From: Oceanococcus sp041619555
Lineage (GTDB): Bacteria; Pseudomonadota; Gammaproteobacteria; Nevskiales; Oceanococcaceae
Assembly (NCBI GenBank): GCA_041619555.1
Contig: JBFKDQ010000042.1
Span: 1 to 33,187, forward strand
Direction: 5' to 3'
DNA: 33,187 nt
Both the position numbers and the translations under genes were made by a program. This document shows positions 7,609-14,125 of the stretch, piece after piece. Under the pieces are notes generated by a model that was not told the DNA's origin, did not search any database, and saw only the letters and a list, made by a program, of their open reading frames with translations. Within the stretch, counting starts at the first letter, position 1. Every line of letters begins with the position of its first letter.

Positions 7609-8213
7609 GGCAACGTGGCTTCACCTTGCTTGAACTGGTGGCCGCCATGGCCATTTTCGCGTTGCTCAGTGTCATGGCCTACGGCGGTCTCAATGCCCTG
7701 ATCCAGACCAATCGCAGTCTGGAAACGAATTTCGAACAGCTCCGACGCTGGCAGATGACGGTGCACAGACTGCGCATGGATCTTGCTCAGGTCAGGCCGC
7801 GCCCGGTGCGGGATCAGTTTGGTGACGTGCTGCCCTCGCTTTATCAACCGGAGGAAGAGCGGCTGGAGTTCACGCGCGGTGGGCGGCGCAACCCGCTACT
7901 GCTGCCTCGCTCCAATCTCGAGCGGGTCGCCTATGTGCTGGATTCGGACGGTCGGCTGCACCGCGAATCCTGGTTCAACCTGGATCGCGCACAGTCGGAT
8001 GAGGCGCAATCACAGCTGGTGCTGGAAGGCATCGAGGACTTGCAGTGGCGTTTTCTCGACAACGAGGACGAATGGCAGGAATCCTGGCCACCGGCCTCGA
8101 GTTTGATCACGGATCCGGCCGCGATCGAGCTCCCGCGCGCCATCGAACTGAAGCTGGAAAGCCGCAGACTGGGACTCTTGCGCTTTTTGTTTCCGGTGCA
8201 GGCGGATCTGTAA
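7605..8213 (+). CDS. gspJ: Type II secretion minor pseudopilin GspJ
   Basis: This 202-residue pseudopilin has a very short leader, MRQRG, before FTLLELVAAMAIFALLSVMAYGGL, with Glu at +5. The body contains RRWQMTVHRLRMDLAQVRPRPVRD and EERLEFTRGGRRNPL, characteristic of GspJ, and a C-terminal RAIELKLESRRLG. It overlaps gspI by four bases (ATGA), and its TAA shares a base with the ATG of gspK (TAATG). GspJ is expected to pair with GspI and GspK in the tip complex that starts pseudopilus assembly. Order, leader and length agree, so confidence is high. Confidence 0.94.
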   Translation: MRQRGFTLLELVAAMAIFALLSVMAYGGLNALIQTNRSLETNFEQLRRWQMTVHRLRMDLAQVRPRPVRDQFGDVLPSLYQPEEERLEFTRGGRRNPLLLPRSNLERVAYVLDSDGRLHRESWFNLDRAQSDEAQSQLVLEGIEDLQWRFLDNEDEWQESWPPASSLITDPAAIELPRAIELKLESRRLGLLRFLFPVQADL

Positions 8214-9160
8214 TGGCGAATCGATACGCGCAGCGTGGTGTTGCGATGATCACCGCGATCATGGTGGTTGCATTCGCCGCCACGGTGGGGGGATCCATGC
8301 TGGTGCAGCAGAATCTCGCAGTGCACCGTAGCGCCAATTTGTTTGCGAAGGATCAGGCCTGGTGGTACGTCGTCGGTCTGGAGGAATGGGCAGCCACGCT
8401 GCTGGATCGCGACCGCGAGGACAATCAGTTCGATCATCTGGGCGAACTCTGGGCCCAACCGGTCGACTTTCTTCCCGTTGATGAGGGCGCGCTTTCGGGC
8501 CGGCTGCTGGATTTGCAGGGCCGTTTCAATCTCAGGACCCTCGTCAATGCCGAGGGCCAGCTGGTGCCCGAACGCAAGGAACAGTTGATCCGCCTGCTTC
8601 AGCAGGTCGAGAACATTCCTCCCGGGCAGGCCGAAGACCTCGCCAGTGCATTCGTTGACTGGATGGATCGCGACACCGAACCCGGATTTCCTGGGGGTGC
8701 CGAAGACGGGGTCTATCTGGCAAAGGAACGGCCCTACCGCGCCGCCAACCAGCCACCTGCCAGCCTGAGCGAGTTGCTGCTGATCGAAGGCGTGGACAAG
8801 AAGATCTATACCGCCCTGCTGCCGCATCTCTGCCTGCATCCAGGCGGTAGCGCAATCAATGTCAATACCGCCACACTGCCGGTCCTGATGAGCCTGCACC
8901 CGGACTTGAGTCGACCGGTCGCCGAAGCCATCATGGATCAGCGCGTACAGACCCCCTATGAAGACGTGGACAGTTTCCTGACGGACAATCTGGTCGGCGA
9001 ACTGGGCTTGACTGCCGACCTGATCACGATACAAAGCCATTATTTTCTGGCTGAGGGCAGCGCCAACATCGGCAAGGTCCGCCTGAACTATGTCAGTCTG
9101 CTGGAACGCCCTGAAGGGGGCCGGACTCACACCCTCGCCCACAGCCTCAACGCCCTTTAG
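8213..9160 (+). CDS. gspK: Type II secretion minor pseudopilin GspK
   Basis: This is a 315-residue large minor pseudopilin that caps the pseudopilus. The cleavage site is RG before VAMITAIMVVAFAATVGG, and position +5 is Thr rather than Glu, which is the known peculiarity of GspK. The body has GRLLDLQGRFNLRTL (about 101-115), SAFVDWMDRDTEP, and the AINVNTATLPVL helix-hairpin region in the C-terminal half. I chose the ATG at 8213 because it joins the gspJ stop as TAATG; the longer open frame upstream lies within gspJ. After the stop there are 65 untranslated bases before gspL, the largest gap in this operon. Confidence 0.95.
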   Translation: MANRYAQRGVAMITAIMVVAFAATVGGSMLVQQNLAVHRSANLFAKDQAWWYVVGLEEWAATLLDRDREDNQFDHLGELWAQPVDFLPVDEGALSGRLLDLQGRFNLRTLVNAEGQLVPERKEQLIRLLQQVENIPPGQAEDLASAFVDWMDRDTEPGFPGGAEDGVYLAKERPYRAANQPPASLSELLLIEGVDKKIYTALLPHLCLHPGGSAINVNTATLPVLMSLHPDLSRPVAEAIMDQRVQTPYEDVDSFLTDNLVGELGLTADLITIQSHYFLAEGSANIGKVRLNYVSLLERPEGGRTHTLAHSLNAL

Positions 9161-9169
9161 GGCTCCACC

Positions 9170-9199
9170 CTGTCGCCAGATTCGAATGACCACTACAAT
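9170..9199 (+). promoter_or_regulatory. Weak candidate promoter inside the T2SS operon, before gspL
   Basis: The 65-base gspK-gspL gap holds TACAAT (9194-9199), a near-consensus -10, with CTGTCG (9170-9175) 18 bases upstream as a poor -35. It would allow gspL-M-N to be expressed apart from the pseudopilins, which are needed in different amounts. The same CTACAAT heptamer appears in front of mnmA, acnB and sthA. The -35 match is weak, so this is tentative. Confidence 0.25.
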
Positions 9200-9225
9200 A
9201 AACTGTTTTCCAAGGGATAAAGCTC

Positions 9226-10410
9226 GTGCGTGAAACCCTGTTCATGGTCTCGTCAGACGCTGAAGCTGATCGCTATGCCTGGAAGTATCTCGCCTCCCGG
9301 GACGCCGAAGCGGTGCACGGTGAAGGTGACTGTGCCACGGTGCTGGGCAGCTATCCGTCTGCGCGCCTCGTGGTGCTGGTTCCCGCCGAAGCGGTCTATC
9401 TGACCACGGTCAAGCTACCGATCCGTCAGACACAACGGCTGGCCCAGGCGGTGCCCTATGCCCTGGAAGACCGGGTCGCCGACGACATCGACGAGCTTCA
9501 TTTCGCGCTGGGCGCCCGCCAGGCCGACGGCAGCACACCGGTCGCCGTGGTCAGCCACGCACAGATGGAAGCCTGGCTGCTGCCGTTCGCTGAACTGGGT
9601 CGACAGCCCGATTGGGTGGTGCCCGACGTCCTCACCCTGCCCTTCGATGCCGATCGGGTCACGATTTGCCACGCTGAGCAACAGCGCATCCTAGTACGCA
9701 CCGCCAGTGCAGGTGGTTTCTGCTGCCCGCCGGAAATGCTGGATATCCTGCTGCCGGCCGACTCCGCGCAAACGCTGCAAGTCTTCAGCACCGCTCAGGC
9801 GCAGCCGCCACTCGGCGAGCGCGTGCTTGCCGGCCAAGAAAAAATCGACAACTTGCTCGACGTGCTCAATGGCGACTGCCTGAGCGCAGCCGGAATGAAT
9901 CTGTTGCAGGGGCAGCATGCACCACAGCGGGCGTCTGCCCAATGGTTGCGGGCTCTGCGCCTGCCGGCAGCCCTGGCGGCAAGCTGGATCCTTCTCGCCA
10001 CTGCGGTGCTGTTGGTGAACAACCAGCAGCAGCAGCGCGCACTGGACGAACTTTTTGCCCGCTCGGAAGCCACGTTTAGGCAGGCATTTCCTGATCAGAC
10101 CCGCATCGTGGATATGCGCTTGCAGGCGCAACAGGCGCTAGCGAAATTACGCAGCAGCGGGAAGAGTCAGGGTTTCCTGCCCTTGTTAAGTGAGTCCGCC
10201 CCGCAACTCGCCAAAGTGCCGGGTCTGAAGCTTGAGAGCATGCAGTACCGGGACGGCTCGCTTTATCTCAGTCTGTCCGGTAGCGATCTCCAGGCCCTGG
10301 AACGCTTGCGGGCGGAATTCGCCAGCAGCCGGGCGCTCGCCCTGGAAGTGCAGTCGGCGCAGGCCGGCACGGAAGGGGTGCAAATTCGATTGAAAGTGGA
10401 CAAAGTCTGA
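9226..10410 (+). CDS. gspL: Type II secretion inner-membrane protein GspL
   Basis: This is a 394-residue bitopic inner-membrane protein. Residues 1 to about 240 form the cytoplasmic actin-like domain that binds the GspE ATPase, with VKLPIRQTQRLAQAVPYALEDRVADDIDELHFALG (63-97) the recognisable segment. One membrane helix (LPAALAASWILLATAVLLV, 246-264) follows, then a coiled region and a periplasmic ferredoxin-like domain (about 315-394). The start is GTG with AAGGGA upstream; it opens a new block after a 65-base gap. Its stop overlaps gspM as TGATG. GspL and GspM form the platform linking the ATPase to the envelope parts. GspE itself is not encoded here. Confidence 0.95.
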   Translation: MRETLFMVSSDAEADRYAWKYLASRDAEAVHGEGDCATVLGSYPSARLVVLVPAEAVYLTTVKLPIRQTQRLAQAVPYALEDRVADDIDELHFALGARQADGSTPVAVVSHAQMEAWLLPFAELGRQPDWVVPDVLTLPFDADRVTICHAEQQRILVRTASAGGFCCPPEMLDILLPADSAQTLQVFSTAQAQPPLGERVLAGQEKIDNLLDVLNGDCLSAAGMNLLQGQHAPQRASAQWLRALRLPAALAASWILLATAVLLVNNQQQQRALDELFARSEATFRQAFPDQTRIVDMRLQAQQALAKLRSSGKSQGFLPLLSESAPQLAKVPGLKLESMQYRDGSLYLSLSGSDLQALERLRAEFASSRALALEVQSAQAGTEGVQIRLKVDKV

Positions 10411-10901
10411 TGCGCGACTGGATCGAAAATCTGAACCCCAGGGAGCGCACCATCGTTTTTGCCGGTGGCCTCCTGAGCATCGTCCTCGTCTACTGGCTTG
10501 GCGTCCTGGAACCCGCGACCAAGAAGGCCGAGTCCTTGCAGCGCGGCCTGGGCGAACAGCGCGAGGTGCAGATGTTTCTCGAGCAGGCCGCCGCTGAAGT
10601 CCAGCAGTATCGGCGCAGCCCGGAAGCGTCCGCTGGCGGCAACAGGAATCGCTCACTGCTCGCCCTGGTTGACAGCAGCAGCAAGCAATCGGGGATCAAT
10701 GCCTACATCAAACGCATACAACCGGATGGCCAGACCAGTGTTCGGCTGTGGATTGAAGATGCCCCGTTCGACAAATTGATGCAATGGGTGCATCAACTGG
10801 AATCCAGCCAGGGCGTGCGAACTGAAAACGCCGTCATCGACCGACAGGACAGGGAGGGCACCGTGAAGGCGCGGCTGACCATGGAGCGCAGCAAACCATG
10901 A
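10410..10901 (+). CDS. gspM: Type II secretion inner-membrane protein GspM
   Basis: This 163-residue bitopic protein has a short cytoplasmic tail (MRDWIENLNPRERT), one membrane helix (about 15-34, IVFAGGLLSIVLVYWLGVL), a heptad-like helix, and a periplasmic ferredoxin-like domain ending AVIDRQDREGTVKARLTMER. The WIENLNPRER start is typical of GspM. It pairs with GspL in the inner-membrane platform. It overlaps gspL by one base and gspN by four (ATGA), so the L-M-N trio is translationally coupled. Confidence 0.93.
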   Translation: MRDWIENLNPRERTIVFAGGLLSIVLVYWLGVLEPATKKAESLQRGLGEQREVQMFLEQAAAEVQQYRRSPEASAGGNRNRSLLALVDSSSKQSGINAYIKRIQPDGQTSVRLWIEDAPFDKLMQWVHQLESSQGVRTENAVIDRQDREGTVKARLTMERSKP

Positions 10902-11662
10902 AGATGACCGCCGCACTGATCCTGAGCAGTTTCCTGGCCGGCCTGTTCGCCTACGCCCCAGCGGACAAGACCCTGGCCCTGCTCGGTGCAGACCGGAATC
11001 TGAGTTTGTCCCATGTTGAAGGACGCGCCCTGGCGGGTCGGATCGAAAACCTGCGCGTGGGTCATGTGCAGTTGGATGAACTGCACTGGCGAATTCGCTG
11101 GCCTGCCTTGCTCGGCCTGCAGATGCACGCAGATGTCGAATCCCATTTGGCGGCCACCAAACCGGACAGGGCAACGGGTAAGCTGCATGGGCAGATTCGC
11201 CATGGCCTTTTTTCCGAGTCCATCCGGCTGCTCGACTTGCGCGGCGAGGCTTCACTCAGCAGCTTGCAACCCCTGTTGCAGTTGAAATATCTGCCGCTTG
11301 ACGCCGATCTGGCGCTGAATTTCAGCCAGATCGTTCTGCAGGATCAGCGGGTATTGCTGGCGCAGGGCGAGGTGCAGGTCAACCAGGCCTCCTGGACGCT
11401 GGGCAGGCCGGTCGAGATTGGCAACTATCTGGCGCGCATCGAAACCGAAAAAGAGATCATCCAGGTCAAGATGAATGACGCCGACGATGCCAGCGTCAGT
11501 CTAGATCTCGGGGCCAGCCTCGATCCGGACCAGAGCTATCGGTATTCGGTCGCGCTCCGGCCCAAACTGGACACACCGGCGAGTCTGGTCAACCAGCTCA
11601 AAGGGCTGGGGCGCACCGATCAGCAGGGATGGTACCGGCTCGAGGGCAGCGGCAAACTGTGA
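10898..11662 (+). CDS. gspN: Type II secretion protein GspN
   Basis: This 254-residue protein has an N-terminal hydrophobic segment (about 3-20) and a beta-rich periplasmic body. It matches GspN in position, size and features such as VEGRALAGRIENLRVGHVQLDELHWRIRWPALLGLQ (about 40-75), a repeated-strand pattern typical of the family. GspN is an accessory T2SS inner-membrane protein present in only some systems. Its start overlaps gspM (ATGA) and its stop overlaps the GTG of the next gene (GTGA), so the Nudix gene may be read on the same message. Sequence conservation of GspN is low, so the call leans on context. Confidence 0.85.
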   Translation: MKMTAALILSSFLAGLFAYAPADKTLALLGADRNLSLSHVEGRALAGRIENLRVGHVQLDELHWRIRWPALLGLQMHADVESHLAATKPDRATGKLHGQIRHGLFSESIRLLDLRGEASLSSLQPLLQLKYLPLDADLALNFSQIVLQDQRVLLAQGEVQVNQASWTLGRPVEIGNYLARIETEKEIIQVKMNDADDASVSLDLGASLDPDQSYRYSVALRPKLDTPASLVNQLKGLGRTDQQGWYRLEGSGKL

Positions 11663-12141
11663 GCCGTGAGGCTTACTGGGCGCCGCATGTCACTGTCGCG
11701 GCAGTGATCGAAGGCGACGGGCGCTACCTGATGGTCGAGGAATGTCCGGCCGATTGCGGCACAACGGTTTTCAATCAACCCGCGGGGCATCTGGAGCCCT
11801 CCGAATCCTTGCTCACGGCGGTCATCCGGGAGGTCCGTGAAGAAACCGGACATGACTTCATCCCCAGCGCTCTTGTCGGCATTTACCAGTGGCGCGCCCC
11901 GCACAATGATGAAAGTTTCCTGCGCCTGAGTTTCTGCGGTCGGGTCAGTAATCAACCCCCTGCCACCAATCTTGATCCAGAAATCCTTGGCTGTCACTGG
12001 CTGAACTGGAGCGAACTTGGCGCGCTGGCAGCGGCCGGTCGATTGCGCAGTCCATTGGTGATGCGTGGTCTGCACGACTATCGTGCCGGCCACCGCCATG
12101 ATCTACGCCTCCTTCAGCAACTCGGCTCAGCGCCACCTTAG
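11659..12141 (+). CDS. nudJ: Nudix hydrolase, NudJ type (HMP-PP / nucleoside phosphate hydrolase)
   Basis: This 160-residue Nudix protein has the Nudix box GHLEPSESLLTAVIREVREETG at about 43-64, with the REXXEE metal-binding core. The flanks WAPHVTVAAVI, FNQPAGHLE, YQWRAP, CHWL and LRSPLVM correspond closely to E. coli NudJ, a Nudix phosphatase acting on HMP-PP and nucleoside di- and triphosphates. The GTG start overlaps the gspN stop as GTGA; earlier in-frame codons lie within gspN. In many gammaproteobacteria nudJ directly precedes mnmA. Here mnmA is about 4 kb further on in the same direction, separated by two genes on the opposite strand. Confidence 0.88.
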   Translation: MSREAYWAPHVTVAAVIEGDGRYLMVEECPADCGTTVFNQPAGHLEPSESLLTAVIREVREETGHDFIPSALVGIYQWRAPHNDESFLRLSFCGRVSNQPPATNLDPEILGCHWLNWSELGALAAAGRLRSPLVMRGLHDYRAGHRHDLRLLQQLGSAPP

Positions 12142-12164
12142 GGGGGGCTGGGCACCAGAGGGCC

Positions 12165-14114
12165 TCAGTTGCCCGTCGCTCGCAGTGCGGCAGCGCCATG
12201 AACGGTCTGGCCGCCCTGCCGCAGCTGGTAGCTGAGACCTGCGCCGGCCGCCTGATTGGTCAGGAATCCGCTGAAACTACCGGCACCACCGGTCTGCCCG
12301 GCGACACTGACCGAGTTATAGCTGCCTTCGAAGACATGCGCCGGCGTGCCGCTGGGCGTCCCCGAACCCAGACTGCCCGTGCCACTGGCTTGCCAGACCT
12401 GCTGATTGATGCTCAGGGCCAGAGTCGAACTGACCTGCCCGGTATCGAAATTGGCCTGCAGGCGGGCGTCGCCTAGCACGCCGATCCGCCCAGCGCTGTC
12501 GGTAGGATCGGTATTGCCCACCAGGCTGAAGTTCCTGCTGCCTGTGGTTGGCAAGGCGATCGCGCCGCTGCGACTAGCCGAATGAACCAGATGCATCTGC
12601 AGTGCGATGGGATCCAGGGTCTGCGGTTCAGCATCGGGACGGGTCAAGCTTGCGCTGTTTCCGGCCCAACGCCCCCAGCGCAAGCCCGTGGCCTGATCGT
12701 AGCCCGTATTCACGACCTGGCCATTATCCAGCTTGATCTGAGCCGGCTTGCTCCCCGTGGCCTGACCCTGCACGCCGGCTTCGAAGCCCCTGATGTGACC
12801 GGCGCCATTGCCCGCGGTTCGCGCCAGTGGTGAGGTGAAACCCAGGCTATTGCGACCATTGCGGGTGACGATGCTGGACACCACCGCCAGATCAAGCTTT
12901 GCCGTCGCCACTTCGGTGTCTTCCACCACGATCTGCTCGGCTTCATGCTCTGAGCTCTGTCCGAAGCCCGGCGTTGAACTGCTGCGATCCTCGGGCACAC
13001 TCCGCGTGGCGATCTGTTCGTTCGCAGCTTGCTCAGACGTGGAGCCGCTGCCGGACGGTTTTTCCGGCGCCGTACCAGAGCCGTCGGATTTTTCCGTGGT
13101 GGCAGGCGCCTGTGCGGTCTGGCTGCTACCCGACGGCGGGTCTGCCGATTCCTTTGTACCCGCTGCCTCGTCGTCACCCTCGCCCGCCGCTTGCTGGCTC
13201 GATCCATCGTCGGCGTCCGGTTCATCTGGCGTTGCCTGGCTACCCGCCGCATCCTCTTCAGCGACTTCCTGCTCCGACTGCTCTTGCTTCTCTTCTCCGC
13301 CCTCCTCTTCGGCCAGTTCCGATTCTTCCTCTTCCTGGTCTTCTTCCGTGGCTTTCTTGTCCGCCTTGGCCTCTTCATCCGCGCCCGGCTTGAGCGATCT
13401 GCGCGGTGGCGCGCTCTTGCCACGAACGACGCCAAACTCACCGTTCTCAAGGATCAGTTGGCCGGTTTCATTGCGCACCACCACCGAGCCTTTGCCGACG
13501 CCGACACTCAAACGCCACTGGGGTGATGCAGGCTGCCCGGCTGCCATTGCCAGTTGCAGAGGCGATACGTCGAAGCGGCGGGCTGCAGGGCCCACATCGG
13601 CTGCGGCCAGCATCAGGTTCGCCTCGTCTGCGAGATTGGCGGGTTCGATTTCCACCAGGTCTGCCATGAATGTCGTGCCACGGATGCCGATGGTTGCGAC
13701 CGGGGTGTTGACGCCGAACGCCGTCTTGTTGCGTTGTCCGATCAAGCCGGTGATCGCGCGAAAGCCACCCTTGAACAGGCCGAATACGCTGCGATCCGCG
13801 CCGCTGTCGGCCGCGTTGTTTCTGCTGGGCAGGAAGGCAGGTCCAGCCGCTTCCTTGAAGCGATAGGATTCGATCTGGAAACGCGTGCCGGGCTTCAGGG
13901 AAATCAGCGTTTCATCGCTCATGCGCAGATGCACGCGTCCGGCCGCACCGGTTTCCAGTACATCGCCTTCGCGTATTCGGGCGTTCTTCACCACCCGGTA
14001 CAACTGCCCGGACCTTTCCACCGTGACCTTGCCGGACACATACAGGATGCGTCCGCTGTCGGCGTGAACCACTCCGGGCAGCAGGAGAAGGAGCAGGAGC
14101 AGAGCGCGAAACAT
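12165..14114 (-). CDS. Secreted FecR-domain protein with acidic linker and C-terminal beta domain
   Basis: About 649 residues. A signal peptide (1-18, MFRALLLLLLLLPGVVHA) has no lipobox cysteine. A FecR-like domain covers roughly 22-155, including GDVLETGAAGRVHLRMSDETLISLKPGT and NTPVATIGIRGTTF. A very acidic linker (about 244-302) and a Ser/Gly/Pro/Thr-rich stretch (to about 395) follow. The C-terminal domain (about 400-649) is Gly-rich and beta-like, with GLRWGRW (477-483) and an ending built around GSFSGFLTNQAAGAGLSYQL and VHGAAAL, recalling the barrel halves of Slam-exported cargo. I prefer the second ATG (14114), which has AAGGA seven bases upstream; a first ATG at 14129 overlaps the upstream stop. 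This is not the TonB-linked anti-sigma FecR. I infer export to the cell surface by the upstream barrel protein; function unknown. Confidence 0.8.
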   Translation of the reverse strand: MFRALLLLLLLLPGVVHADSGRILYVSGKVTVERSGQLYRVVKNARIREGDVLETGAAGRVHLRMSDETLISLKPGTRFQIESYRFKEAAGPAFLPSRNNAADSGADRSVFGLFKGGFRAITGLIGQRNKTAFGVNTPVATIGIRGTTFMADLVEIEPANLADEANLMLAAADVGPAARRFDVSPLQLAMAAGQPASPQWRLSVGVGKGSVVVRNETGQLILENGEFGVVRGKSAPPRRSLKPGADEEAKADKKATEEDQEEEESELAEEEGGEEKQEQSEQEVAEEDAAGSQATPDEPDADDGSSQQAAGEGDDEAAGTKESADPPSGSSQTAQAPATTEKSDGSGTAPEKPSGSGSTSEQAANEQIATRSVPEDRSSSTPGFGQSSEHEAEQIVVEDTEVATAKLDLAVVSSIVTRNGRNSLGFTSPLARTAGNGAGHIRGFEAGVQGQATGSKPAQIKLDNGQVVNTGYDQATGLRWGRWAGNSASLTRPDAEPQTLDPIALQMHLVHSASRSGAIALPTTGSRNFSLVGNTDPTDSAGRIGVLGDARLQANFDTGQVSSTLALSINQQVWQASGTGSLGSGTPSGTPAHVFEGSYNSVSVAGQTGGAGSFSGFLTNQAAGAGLSYQLRQGGQTVHGAAALRATGN

Positions 14115-14125
14115 GGCGAATTCCT

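Noticed and set aside
7931..9193. 420-codon minus-strand frame opposite gspJ and gspK
   Set aside because: Both opposite-strand genes have prepilin leaders and exact stop/start coupling; the minus frame is a shadow.
12808..13866. 352-codon plus-strand frame rich in Ser, Pro and Ala opposite the FecR-domain gene
   Set aside because: Its composition is the mirror of the acidic and Ser/Gly linker on the minus strand; the minus frame has a signal peptide, ribosome site and domain match.
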